NCBI GenBank assembly: GCA_964574635.1
Contig: CAZNOG010000012.1
Coordinates: 52,199 to 116,198 of the forward strand
From: CAZNOG01 sp964574635
GTDB taxonomy: Bacteria; Bacteroidota; Bacteroidia; Flavobacteriales_D; Cryomorphaceae
Direction: 5' to 3'
Length of the DNA stretch: 64,000 bases
Shown here: one piece after another, positions 9,739 to 17,926 of the stretch
How positions within the stretch are numbered: the first letter of the stretch is position 1
Layout of the letters: the number at the start of each line of letters is the position of its first letter
Position numbers and translations under genes: made by a program
The notes under the pieces: model-generated
Told to the model about the DNA's origin: nothing
Seen by the model: the letters and a program-made list of their open reading frames with translations, nothing else
Database searches by the model: none

Positions 9739-9910
9739 GCGTGAAGGACGGTAGCGGCATCCTTTTGTCACCGCGGAGTTTTCGCGGTGACAAAAGATAC
9801 AGCGGACGGCCTGACCCGGCCTCGGAAAGCGAGATTTCGCCGGTGGTCGGGAACTTCCGAGGGTGTCGACTCCGGCCCCGGCCGAGGCATACAGAGGGGC
9901 ACGCCCAAAT
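9739..9910 (-). repeat. Intergenic hairpin element A (short-stem copy)
   Basis: Member of the six-copy family. On the + strand: GCGTGAAGG, then GGCATCC (9756-9762), a perfect 13-bp hairpin (9763-9775 with 9783-9795, 7-nt loop), GATACAGCGGACGGCCTGACCC-type block from 9796, and the palindromic end GGGGCACGCCCAAA (9896-9909). It is the only copy with a 33-nt rather than 91-93-nt hairpin and lacks the GCGACC apical loop. The minus strand is the one on which the GGGCGTGCCC end comes first. It fills most of the 339-nt gap between the two foldase genes. Confidence 0.8.
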
Positions 9911-9967
9911 CCCCAACCAAAGGGTATTAAAAATTGACAAGCGAAGTGCGCAACCGCGGCAGGTCTT

Positions 9968-9975
9968 TATCTTTG
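9968..9975 (+). promoter_or_regulatory. -7 promoter element (TATCTTTG) for the lipoprotein gene
   Basis: Exact TAnnTTTG, 8 nt before an in-frame GTG at 9984 and 38 nt before the GTG at 10014. It suggests that the second and third foldase genes are transcribed independently of guaB. Confidence 0.6.
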
Positions 9976-10013
9976 CACGCATTGTGGAGGGCAGAAACCG
10001 AAGGATATGGAAT

Positions 10014-10889
10014 GTGGGTCGCCGGCCGAAAGCTCGGCGCCTGATCGGAGGGGTGCTCTTGTGGGCCACCTTGGCCATGGCCGTGGTGAGCTGCAAAAGC
10101 GCGGAAGATCCGCTCGATCCCGTGGTGGTGCGCGCCTTTGATCACGTCATGAAACGCTCGGAATTGCGGGACCGCATGCCGGCGCGATACGCTCTGGAAG
10201 ACTCCGCCCGCCTGGCCGATCAAATCATCACTTCGTGGGTGCGCGACCGCGTGATTCTGGAATTGGCGGAGCAAAACCTCAGCGACGACCAAAAAGATTT
10301 CGAAAAGGAGTTGACCGAATACCGGAACACGCTGCTCACGTACGCCTACGAGCGCGCCATGGTGAGACAAAATCTGGACACTTCGGTGACGCTCCGGGAA
10401 ATCGAGAACTACTACGATCTGAATAAAGGCAACTTCAGGCTGGAATCGACCATCGTGAGGTTGCGGTTCGTGAAGTTGAGCCACGACGCGCCGGACGTGG
10501 AAAAGCTGAAAAGGTGGTTCAAAAGCGACGACGAATCCGACTACGAAAAGCTCGACGAGTACTGCCACGACCACGCCGACAACTACTTCCTCGACGAAAC
10601 CACGTGGCTGTATCTCGAGGACTTTTTGAAAGAAGTGCGGCTGCCGGTGATCGACTGGGAAACCTTCTTGAAGGAAACCACTTATTACGAGCACAATTCC
10701 GGCGCACATTTGTACCTTGTGCGGTTTTACGATTTCCTTTTGCCGGGCGGCACCCCTCCCATGAACATGGTGGACGACCGCATCAGGGAATTGATCGTGA
10801 ACAAGCGCAAAATAGACCTTGTAAAAGAAATGCGGGAAAAGGCCGTTTTGGAAGCCTACGCCAAAAAGCAAGTGGAATGGATAAAATAA
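10014..10889 (+). CDS. Lipoprotein of the foldase cluster (SurA/PpiC-like, no clear rotamase domain)
   Basis: A 291-residue predicted lipoprotein: basic N-terminus, hydrophobic GGVLLWATLAMA and lipobox VVSC, so it should be anchored in a membrane facing the periplasm. The body resembles the helical SurA N-terminal type (ADQIITSWVRDRVILELAEQ), and I see no parvulin catalytic motif. The start is uncertain: GTG at 10014 gives a normal signal peptide; GTG at 9984 adds ten residues and lies right behind the promoter element. It overlaps the next gene by 13 nt. By context it works with the two neighbouring PPIases, but its own activity is not shown. Confidence 0.75.
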   Translation: MGRRPKARRLIGGVLLWATLAMAVVSCKSAEDPLDPVVVRAFDHVMKRSELRDRMPARYALEDSARLADQIITSWVRDRVILELAEQNLSDDQKDFEKELTEYRNTLLTYAYERAMVRQNLDTSVTLREIENYYDLNKGNFRLESTIVRLRFVKLSHDAPDVEKLKRWFKSDDESDYEKLDEYCHDHADNYFLDETTWLYLEDFLKEVRLPVIDWETFLKETTYYEHNSGAHLYLVRFYDFLLPGGTPPMNMVDDRIRELIVNKRKIDLVKEMREKAVLEAYAKKQVEWIK

Positions 10890-12256
10890 GGAACGACGTA
10901 TCGGCAATCGTGCTGGCGTTGGGAATGGTGTGGGCCGGCGGTGCATCGGCGCAGGTGGTCGACGAGGTGATCGCGGTGACGGGCAACGAAATCGTGCTGT
11001 ACAGCGACGTAAGGATGCAGATGAACCAGCTCAAAGCCCAAGGCTATAAAGCCAATTTGGACGAGTGCACCGTGCTGGAAGACATCCTGACGGAAAAGCT
11101 GATGCTGAACCAGGCCAAGGTGGATTCTCTGGAGGTGACGGATGCCGCGGTAGAGATCGAATTGGGTCGTCGCATGGAAGTCTTCATCCGGCAGATCGGA
11201 TCCGTGGAGGCGCTGGAAGCGTACTACCAAAAATCCATGGAAGAGATTCGGGAAGACTTTTTCGAGGTGTTGAAAGATCAGATGCTTGTGCGCCGCATGC
11301 AAGGCGAAGTCACGGCCGACGTAAACGTGACGCCCGCCGACGTGGAGAATTTTTACAATTCGATTCCGGCTGACAGCCTGCCGTACATCAACGCCTCGGT
11401 GGAAATGGCCCAAATCGTGAAATACCCCGAAGTATCGCGGGAGGAGATCGAGCGCATCCGTGAGCGGTTGCGCTCCTTCAAACAGCAGGTGGAGGCCGGA
11501 GAATACGATTTCGAAACCCTGGCGGCGCTGTACAGCGAAGACCCCGGCTCGGCCGCGAAGGGCGGCAGCTTGGGCATGAAACCTCGGGGCACCTTCGTTC
11601 CCGAGTTCGACGCCGTGGCGTACAGCCTGAAAGAAGGCGACATTTCCGCGCCCTTCAAAACCGATTTCGGATACCACATCATGCAGATGGTGGAAATGCG
11701 GGGCGAGATGTACGAAGCCAACCACATCTTGCTGGTGCCCAAAACATCCACCAACGCGCTGCACCGCGCACGCACCCAGCTCGACACCATCCGGGCATAC
11801 GTCACCGCCGACACCCTCTCATTCGCCTTTGCGGCCAACAAATATTCCGACGACGAACGCACACGAAACCAAAACGGGATCATCGTCAACTTGTCGACCG
11901 GCTCCACCCTGTTTGAAATAGACGAACTCGACCCCACCCTGTTTTTGGCGATCGACACCTTGGAAGCCGGTGAGATCACGCAGCCGTTTTTCTTCCAAAA
12001 CCCCGCCACCCAGCAGAAGGGATACCGCATCGTGAAATTGCTGCGGCGCACACAACCCCACCGCGCCAATCCGGTAGACGATTACGCCTACCTGCAGGAA
12101 GCCGCGACACAAGCCATGAGCAACCAAGAGGTGGAAAGGTGGCTGCGCGAGACCATCGGCTCTTCGTACGTGCGTATAGACGAGCGGTACCACGGCTGCG
12201 CTTTCAAGCTGCCGTGGCTGAAAGAGGTCGACACCAAGGCGGAGGCGAAAGAATGA
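10877..12256 (+). CDS. SurA-like periplasmic peptidylprolyl isomerase
   Basis: A 459-residue exported chaperone. Signal peptide (VLALGMVWAGGASAQ), a SurA_N-like helical domain (VIAVTGNEIVLYSDVRMQM ... LTEKLMLNQAKV), and one parvulin domain at about residues 175-275 (GGSLGMKPRGTFVPEFDAVAY, FGYHIMQMVEMRG). A second degenerate rotamase-like segment follows (about 285-405). SurA itself helps fold outer-membrane barrels; a similar role is inferred here from the architecture. The ATG at 10877 lies inside the end of the upstream lipoprotein gene, pointing to coupled translation. Confidence 0.85.
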   Translation: MDKIRNDVSAIVLALGMVWAGGASAQVVDEVIAVTGNEIVLYSDVRMQMNQLKAQGYKANLDECTVLEDILTEKLMLNQAKVDSLEVTDAAVEIELGRRMEVFIRQIGSVEALEAYYQKSMEEIREDFFEVLKDQMLVRRMQGEVTADVNVTPADVENFYNSIPADSLPYINASVEMAQIVKYPEVSREEIERIRERLRSFKQQVEAGEYDFETLAALYSEDPGSAAKGGSLGMKPRGTFVPEFDAVAYSLKEGDISAPFKTDFGYHIMQMVEMRGEMYEANHILLVPKTSTNALHRARTQLDTIRAYVTADTLSFAFAANKYSDDERTRNQNGIIVNLSTGSTLFEIDELDPTLFLAIDTLEAGEITQPFFFQNPATQQKGYRIVKLLRRTQPHRANPVDDYAYLQEAATQAMSNQEVERWLRETIGSSYVRIDERYHGCAFKLPWLKEVDTKAEAKE

Positions 12257-12257
12257 T

Positions 12258-12276
12258 GAGGGTTTTTGTGGGTGTG
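12258..12276 (+). repeat. 19-nt G/T-rich repeat, copy 2
   Basis: Identical to the 19-mer at 6064-6082. It begins two bases after the stop codon of the SurA-like gene and precedes the MoxR ATPase. Confidence 0.6.
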
Positions 12277-12319
12277 GCTCGCATATTCAAATAATACAAA
12301 ACACGACAAAGACAGATAA

Positions 12320-13273
12320 ATGAAAGACGTTGAAGCGGTAAAGGAATTGACGGAAAAGTACGCCGCCATGCGCCGCGAAATTTCCAAGGTGATCATAGGA
12401 CAGGATCGCGTAGTGCAGGAAATACTCATCTCGATATTCAGCCGGGGGCACTGCCTGCTGGTGGGAGTGCCGGGCTTGGCGAAAACGCTTATGGTCAACA
12501 CCATCGGCGGAACCATGGGTTTGAGTTTCAACCGCATCCAGTTTACGCCCGACCTCATGCCCGGCGACATCATCGGTTCGGAAATTCTCGATGAAAACAG
12601 AAAATTCAAATTCATCAAAGGGCCTTTGTTTTCGAACATCATCCTGGCCGACGAGATCAACCGGACACCGCCCAAAACCCAAGCGGCCCTGCTGGAGGCC
12701 ATGCAGGAAAAATCGGTGACGACGGCCGGACACACCTACCCCCTCCCCGACCCGTTTTTCGTATTGGCCACGCAAAACCCCATCGAGCAAGAAGGTACCT
12801 ACCCCTTGCCCGAAGCGCAATTGGACCGCTTCATGTTCAATATCACCGTGGAATACCCCGACTTTCAAGAAGAAGTGGACGTGGTGAAATCGACCACGGC
12901 CGGATCGGATGCGCGACCGAGCCAAGTGATCAGCACGGAAGAAATCCTCGCTTTCCAGCAACTCATCCGACGCATCCCGGTGGCCGACAACGTGATCGAA
13001 TACGCGGTGGAGATCGCTTCCAAAACGCGGCCCAACACGGCCATGGCCACGGAAGACACCAACCGCTACCTGAGCTGGGGCGCCGGGCCCCGCGCGTCTC
13101 AATTTTTGATCGTCGGCGCGAAATGCCATGCGGCCCTCCACGGCAAGTTCTCCCCCGACCGGGAAGACGTGCGCGCCGTGGCTCTGCCCATCATGCGCCA
13201 CCGCATCGTGCGGAATTACCAAGCCGAGGCCGAAGGAGTGACGGTGGAAAAACTGGTGGAGAACCTCCTCTGA
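12320..13273 (+). CDS. MoxR-family AAA+ ATPase
   Basis: A 317-residue AAA+ ATPase of the MoxR/RavA class, which act as chaperones for assembly or activation of protein complexes, often with von Willebrand-factor-A partners. Walker A GVPGLAKT (residues 49-56), Walker B IILADEINRTPPK, sensor-1 FFVLATQNPIEQEGTYPLPEAQLDRF and the C-terminal lid with VTVEKLVENLL are all visible. The usual partner genes (DUF58, VWA proteins) do not follow here; gapA comes next after 265 nt. In this phylum the gene often follows the foldase cluster, as it does here. Confidence 0.93.
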   Translation: MKDVEAVKELTEKYAAMRREISKVIIGQDRVVQEILISIFSRGHCLLVGVPGLAKTLMVNTIGGTMGLSFNRIQFTPDLMPGDIIGSEILDENRKFKFIKGPLFSNIILADEINRTPPKTQAALLEAMQEKSVTTAGHTYPLPDPFFVLATQNPIEQEGTYPLPEAQLDRFMFNITVEYPDFQEEVDVVKSTTAGSDARPSQVISTEEILAFQQLIRRIPVADNVIEYAVEIASKTRPNTAMATEDTNRYLSWGAGPRASQFLIVGAKCHAALHGKFSPDREDVRAVALPIMRHRIVRNYQAEAEGVTVEKLVENLL

Positions 13274-13469
13274 TTTTCGGGCCAAATCCGGTTTCGAGAG
13301 AAGGCCGGTGGCCGAGGGCGGCTCTTTCGGCAACCACCGTTTTGGGGTCCGTTTCCGTAAGTTCGGGCCACACGCGTATTCAGTTACACCCACGAAAACT
13401 CCGAACATTCACCCGCCCTTTCTTCTTTCGATAATGTGGGGGAAGCGTTCATCGGCAAATGCGAATTAC

Positions 13470-13477
13470 TAACTTTG
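13470..13477 (+). promoter_or_regulatory. -7 promoter element of gapA (TAACTTTG)
   Basis: TAnnTTTG match with a 61-nt leader to the gapA ATG at 13539. The leader contains a purine-rich GGGGGCGGAGGAAAC stretch. Confidence 0.6.
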
Positions 13478-13538
13478 TGCATGCGCCGCAGGGCGACGAT
13501 GGGGGCGGAGGAAACAAACCTTTAAAAACCGAAATGAC

Positions 13539-14543
13539 ATGGCAAAAACGAAAGTAGCTATCAACGGATTCGGCCGCATCGGACGGCTGGTGGCCCGCCA
13601 TCTGTTGCAAATGGACGACGTGGAATTGGTGGCGGTTAACGACCTGACCGACGCGCCGACCCTCGCACACCTCTTCAAATATGACAGCAGCCAAGGGCGG
13701 TACGGCGGTGAAGTGTCCGCGCGTGGATCCGACACCTTGGTGATCGACGGAAAAGAAATCAATCTACTGGCCGAGCGCGACCCGGCGAACCTGCCCTGGA
13801 AAGACCTCGGCGTGGAAATCGTAGCGGAGTGCACCGGTGTGTTCCGCACACGGGTGGCCATGTCAAAACACCTGGAAGCCGGTGCCCGCAAAGTGGTGCT
13901 GTCGGCTCCCGCCAAAGGCGACGACGTGAAAACCGTATTGATCGGCGTAAACGACGGGGATTTGACCGCCGACGACGACATCATTTCCAACGCCAGCTGC
14001 ACCACGAACTGTTTGGCGCCCATGGCGGATATCTTGGATAAGGAATTCGGTATCGTGAAGGGCTACCTCAACACGGTGCACGCCTACACCGCCGATCAGC
14101 GCTTGCAAGACGCCCCACACAGCGACCTGCGACGCGCGAGGGCGGCGGCGCATTCCATCATTCCCACTTCTACGGGTGCGGCCAAAGCCGTGGCCCTGGT
14201 GCTGCCCAAGTTGAAAGGCATATTGGACGGCTTGGCCACGCGCGTTCCGGTGATCACGGGATCGATGACCGATTTGGTGGCCGTGCTGGAAAGAGAAGTG
14301 ACCGCCGACGAAGTGAACGCCGCGATGAAGCGCGCCTCCGAAGGGCCGTTGAAGGGCGTCATGGAGTACACGGAAGACCCCATCGTATCGAGCGATATCG
14401 TGGGAAATCCGCACAGCAACATTTTCGACGCTTCGTTGACGTCGGCCAACGGAAATCTGGTGAAAGTGATCGCGTGGTACGACAACGAATACGGATACGC
14501 GGCACGAACCGCTGAACTTTTGGTGAAGATTTCGCATTTATGA
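13539..14543 (+). CDS. gapA: Glyceraldehyde-3-phosphate dehydrogenase, type I
   Basis: Glycolytic oxidation and phosphorylation of glyceraldehyde 3-phosphate. The 334-residue product is full length, with the Rossmann start KVAINGFGRIGRLVAR, the catalytic cysteine Cys154 in SNASCTTNCLAP, the catalytic-histidine segment NTVHAYTADQRLQDAPH, and the C-terminal WYDNEYGYAARTAEL. Asp in VNDLTD after the second strand fits NAD as cofactor. It has its own promoter and is followed by 231 nt without a gene. Confidence 0.97.
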   Translation: MAKTKVAINGFGRIGRLVARHLLQMDDVELVAVNDLTDAPTLAHLFKYDSSQGRYGGEVSARGSDTLVIDGKEINLLAERDPANLPWKDLGVEIVAECTGVFRTRVAMSKHLEAGARKVVLSAPAKGDDVKTVLIGVNDGDLTADDDIISNASCTTNCLAPMADILDKEFGIVKGYLNTVHAYTADQRLQDAPHSDLRRARAAAHSIIPTSTGAAKAVALVLPKLKGILDGLATRVPVITGSMTDLVAVLEREVTADEVNAAMKRASEGPLKGVMEYTEDPIVSSDIVGNPHSNIFDASLTSANGNLVKVIAWYDNEYGYAARTAELLVKISHL

Positions 14544-14709
14544 GGAGGAACTTTCTTCCCGAAAAATGAAGGAGTCGGATGACCCCCCGTCCACCAAGAC
14601 GGGGAATCCAAAGTCATTTCGCTATTTATCAGAGGGTTACACCCACAACCGAGCGTTTGCCCTGTTGATAATCACGTGGAAAAATAACGTGGTTTATTTC
14701 CTGTAAGTC

Positions 14710-14739
14710 TTTGGATAATCCAGTCCTTTCTTATATTCG
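14710..14739 (+). promoter_or_regulatory. Candidate promoter of the T9SS cargo gene
   Basis: TTTG at 14710-14713, then 18 nt, then TATATTCG at 14732-14739. This is one mismatch from the -33 TTTG / -7 TAnnTTTG pair, with a 35-nt leader. It is the best -33/-7 pair I could find in the window. Confidence 0.5.
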
Positions 14740-14774
14740 TGAAACTATTGTATCATATTCGACCCCATGATCCC

Positions 14775-16481
14775 ATGAAAACATTATACCGATCATTTTC
14801 CTTGGCGGCCATTTTGCTTACGACGATTACCATGGTACGGGCCAACGACTGCACAACCGCCCAGCTCATTATTTCCCAAGAAAACTTTTCCGCTTCCGAA
14901 TTGAACGGTACCCTTTCGGGGGCCGGTTTCTCGGGTGAGGCTCAATGCACAGGGCCCGACGGGCGCGACGACCGCTGGTACCGCTTCGTGGCGGTGGGCA
15001 CCAAACACGGCGTGCGCGCCATAGGCGCCGGCGACCTGTTCCCGTCCATCGAAGTGTACTCGGCTTGCGGCGGAGAGGTGATCGCCTGCCATACCGGTAC
15101 CGGAAACGTCAGCGTCCTTCCCCTATCCGGGCTCACACAGGGTGAAACTTACTACTACCGCGTGTACGACGGAAGCGAGGAAGGTGCGACGGACACGGAA
15201 TTCGCCACGTCCGTAATGCACATTCCTTTCGTCAAATTGCAAGCCCAGCACTGCGGGGTCATGGACTTCAACTCAAACGACATCATCCGCGCTACGCTTC
15301 CTTCCAACACCATGAATTTCACGAATTACCAGTTCCGCTTCGTGGAGCTGGAGGCGCCGTTCAACACGTACATCATCACTTCGCCCAACGGAACGAATCC
15401 CAACTTCCGCCTGAAGTGGTTCCCGCAACTGGAGTACGGCCGCACCTATGAAGTCAGCGTTCGCGTGCGCGCCATCGTGCCGGCCTTCGGTGACTTCGGC
15501 GAATCCTGCGTCATCGGAATGCAGCCCCAAGTGCTCTCTACCCAGCTGGAAGAACAGTACGCCAACGGGTTCTTCGGTTTCTGCGATTGGGTCGGTGCCC
15601 AAGGCGTGGGACTGGCCACCAAGTACCGATGGAGGTTTTTGGACATTTCATCCGCGACTACTTCCGTGGCGTACGGCGACAACAACCAAAGGCTCCTCCG
15701 CCTGAGCAGCGTGCCCAACCTCAAACTCGGCGCCACCTACCTGGTGACCGCGTACGCAACCGTAGCGGGTGAGGAAAGTCCCGACGGACCCTTCCGATTT
15801 TTGAACATGAACAACTTCGTGCCCAACACCGGCATTCGCCAAGACATATACACATGCGGGGAAACCTACCCCATCTCTTCGGACCTTCAAGCGCGGGAGA
15901 TCTGCCACGCGGAATCCTACACCTGGCGCTTCAGAAACACCACGGAATCACAGCCCGACCTGCTGTACACCCGCACGGACGGCAACCGGTTCATCAAATT
16001 GAACTGGGTGGCCGGACTAAACGTGGGCCACAGCTACGACGTGGATGTGAAGGCCTCCCAAGGAGGACTGGAAGGGGATTATTCTTCCATCTGCAACATC
16101 ACCATCGGCGCGTCGCTGAATCCCAACCTCTTGATCGCCGACGACTACTTTTTGAGTCTGGAGGAGGATTATATCACCAACCCGGCCATTTCTCTGCCAC
16201 GTGAATTCCAACCGGTGGAACAGCCCGCCGAGTGGGCGATGTCGACCCTGCCCGAAGTAGGAGGATCGAGCTACTCGGTTGTGATCTCGGGAGGCGATTA
16301 CTTCGAAACCATCGACGTGGAAGTGTACGACCTGAACGGACGTCTCGTGGGGCGCAAGCAACTCGCAACCGCACCCGGCGGTGAAGACAGCTGGACCCTG
16401 AACGAATTGACCCGCGGAGTGTACGTGGTACGCGCCGTGGGCGACACTCATTTTGAAACGCGAAAAATCACCGTGTTCTGA
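14775..16481 (+). CDS. Secreted protein with type IX sorting domain
   Basis: A 568-residue exported protein: signal peptide MKTLYRSFSLAAILLTTITMVRA, then cysteine-containing modules of unknown fold that repeat a pattern (TYEVSVRVRAIVPAFGDFGESC, TYLVTAYATVAGEESPDG, SYDVDVKASQGGLEGDYSSIC), as in surface proteins with tandem immunoglobulin-like domains. The last ~75 residues form a type A C-terminal domain (IDVEVYDLNGRLVGRK ... LTRGVYVVRA ... FETRKITVF), the export signal read by the type IX system and removed by PorU. Cargo identity is not recognised. It is transcribed alone, between a likely promoter and a strong terminator. Confidence 0.88.
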   Translation: MKTLYRSFSLAAILLTTITMVRANDCTTAQLIISQENFSASELNGTLSGAGFSGEAQCTGPDGRDDRWYRFVAVGTKHGVRAIGAGDLFPSIEVYSACGGEVIACHTGTGNVSVLPLSGLTQGETYYYRVYDGSEEGATDTEFATSVMHIPFVKLQAQHCGVMDFNSNDIIRATLPSNTMNFTNYQFRFVELEAPFNTYIITSPNGTNPNFRLKWFPQLEYGRTYEVSVRVRAIVPAFGDFGESCVIGMQPQVLSTQLEEQYANGFFGFCDWVGAQGVGLATKYRWRFLDISSATTSVAYGDNNQRLLRLSSVPNLKLGATYLVTAYATVAGEESPDGPFRFLNMNNFVPNTGIRQDIYTCGETYPISSDLQAREICHAESYTWRFRNTTESQPDLLYTRTDGNRFIKLNWVAGLNVGHSYDVDVKASQGGLEGDYSSICNITIGASLNPNLLIADDYFLSLEEDYITNPAISLPREFQPVEQPAEWAMSTLPEVGGSSYSVVISGGDYFETIDVEVYDLNGRLVGRKQLATAPGGEDSWTLNELTRGVYVVRAVGDTHFETRKITVF

Positions 16482-16518
16482 GAAAATCGCAGGAAAAATT
16501 CAAAAACGGAATCCATGG

Positions 16519-16556
16519 AAAGCCCGCCGACAACATCGGCGGGCTTTCTTTTTTAC
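16519..16556 (+). terminator. Intrinsic terminator of the T9SS cargo gene
   Basis: AAAGCCCGCCGA (16519-16530) pairs with TCGGCGGGCTTT (16536-16547) around a 5-nt loop, followed by CTTTTTT. It lies 38 nt after the stop codon. Confidence 0.9.
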
Positions 16557-16632
16557 GACGGGAATATTGAATACCTCTGTGAGTTTGATTCGGTTCGGCG
16601 TTGTGGAGAGCACGCCCGGGGCGGGTTTCCAC

Positions 16633-17166
16633 TCACCCGCTACGTCGGTAATGCACTTGCATCAATCCGGTATCGTACGCGACGGATTTCACGAGTTCGA
16701 GGTTCCGGTCGGGTCTTCCGCGTTTGAACAACCGCGTACCGCCACCGAGAATGACCGGCACGATTGAAATGATGAACTCGTCGATCAGGTCGTGCTTCAG
16801 CAACTCGTTTATGATTTCCGCGCCGCCGTCGCAATAAATACCCTTTCCCTCGGCCGACTTCAGCCGGTTCACTAAATCGGCGGGGTTGCCGCTGAAAAAA
16901 GTCGTCTTGCCGACGCCCGGTCGGTCGGTTCGCGTGAAGACGTAGACCTCCCTTTCACCGTTGTCGTAATGAGCCGGCCCGATGTGCTTCTGCACGTAAT
17001 CATACGTTTTCCTTCCTATGAGGATGGTATCGACGGTGGAGGTGAAATCGGCGTAGCCATAATCTTCACCTTCCTTTTCAACGCGTTTCAAGAAGCTCAG
17101 ATCGTCGCCGGGTTTGGCGATGAACCCATCCAAGCTCATGGCGATAAATACCGATAATTTTCGCAT
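16633..17166 (-). CDS. Dihydrofolate reductase-like protein (RibD C-terminal domain family)
   Basis: A 177-residue member of the RibD_C/DHFR-like superfamily, single-domain reductases of mostly unknown substrate (YwjB/YyaP type). Visible features: LSVFIAMSLDGFIA at the start, TILIGRKTYDYV, and a cofactor loop region YCDGGAEIINELL followed by IDEFIISIVPVILGGGTRLF. The ATG at 17166 (MRKLSVF) gives the family N-terminus. It is 17 nt downstream of the DUF4258-like gene and probably co-transcribed with it. It is not a housekeeping FolA, so trimethoprim-target status should not be assumed. Confidence 0.85.
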   Translation of the reverse strand: MRKLSVFIAMSLDGFIAKPGDDLSFLKRVEKEGEDYGYADFTSTVDTILIGRKTYDYVQKHIGPAHYDNGEREVYVFTRTDRPGVGKTTFFSGNPADLVNRLKSAEGKGIYCDGGAEIINELLKHDLIDEFIISIVPVILGGGTRLFKRGRPDRNLELVKSVAYDTGLMQVHYRRSG

Positions 17167-17183
17167 GGTAGTCGATAACGCAA

Positions 17184-17600
17184 TTAGAATGAAGACTTTT
17201 CTTCTCCGCAATCACAGTGCACCGCTACGTATGGTTTGGCGACTTCGGAGAGTGTGGTGGTTGAATCGCCGGCGATGAAGGTCATGCGCACAAGTTCGTC
17301 GTTCAGGCGTTGGTCCACCACGTACACCTTGGGATCCGTTCGCGTATGGCTTTCGCGGAACCGCACGTCACCTTGGGATTTCACCGTAGACACGTCGGCG
17401 GTGTCGAGGTCGAGGCACTGGAGTTGGCACAGGGCCTCGGGTGTGTAAAGGGCTTCGGTCATTTGGAGCCGCAGCAGCACGCGGTTGTTGGGCAGCCACG
17501 AGGTAAACAGATGCAGCCGATCTTGAAAAAACACTCCCGCGAGCAACACGCCGAAAAACGCTCCCACCAAAAACAATCCCAACCGTCTGCCGAATTTCAT
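17184..17600 (-). CDS. Small protein, DUF4258-like, membrane-anchored
   Basis: A 138-residue protein with one N-terminal transmembrane segment or uncleaved signal (LFLVGAFFGVLLAGVFF) and a small periplasmic domain. Cysteines in CQLQC and at the C-terminus (HCDCGEE) could bind metal or form disulfides. The segment VRFRESHTRTDPKVYVVDQRL fits the DUF4258 pattern and such a gene commonly neighbours alanine dehydrogenase in flavobacteria; both statements are from memory. Function unknown. Element D separates it from ald. Confidence 0.65.
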   Translation of the reverse strand: MKFGRRLGLFLVGAFFGVLLAGVFFQDRLHLFTSWLPNNRVLLRLQMTEALYTPEALCQLQCLDLDTADVSTVKSQGDVRFRESHTRTDPKVYVVDQRLNDELVRMTFIAGDSTTTLSEVAKPYVAVHCDCGEEKSSF

Positions 17601-17651
17601 ATGCCGTAAGTTTCTCCGAGTGAGTTCAATGTCCCCGCCACGGTGATTTTC

Positions 17652-17880
17652 GCGCGAGGGGTGGAAGCGGCATCCTTTTCAGCGTCGCGCCCCCACGTAT
17701 GACCGACGGGGCGGGGCGACCGAAGAAGCCCCCGCAACGGCGAGACGTACCGGGGCGGGAGGTGAAAAGATAGAGCGGACGACCCGACCCCCGCGATGAG
17801 GTTGTAATCCGAAGGAATAGGCCGGCACATTTCAAGAGAGTTTGCCCGGAATGAGTATCGCGGGGGGCGCGCCCAAGAAA
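17652..17880 (-). repeat. Intergenic hairpin element D
   Basis: On the + strand: GCGCGAGGG, GGCATCC (17669-17675), a 93-nt hairpin region (17676-17768), GATAGAGCGGACGACCCGACC from 17769, and the perfect palindrome GGGCGCGCCC ending at 17874. The apical loop GCGACCGAAGAAGC (17716-17729) sits at the exact centre of the hairpin. The GGGCGCGCCC end begins about 50 nt downstream of the ald stop, in ald's transcription direction. The element accounts for most of the 326-nt gap between ald and the DUF4258-like gene. Confidence 0.8.
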
Positions 17881-17926
17881 ATAAAAGCGGAAAAATCGAG
17901 CACGTGGAATTGGGCATGGGAACAAT

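Noticed and set aside
14544..14774. tRNA or replication-origin-like sites in the gapA-cargo gap
   Set aside because: TTGATAATCACGTGG looked vaguely like a DnaA-box region, but there is no repeated TTATCCACA and no cloverleaf; only a promoter-like pair is supported. I found no tRNA or rRNA gene anywhere in the window.
16633..17166. Housekeeping dihydrofolate reductase (folA)
   Set aside because: The length and motifs fit the RibD_C-type single-domain family, not FolA; called as DHFR-like only.
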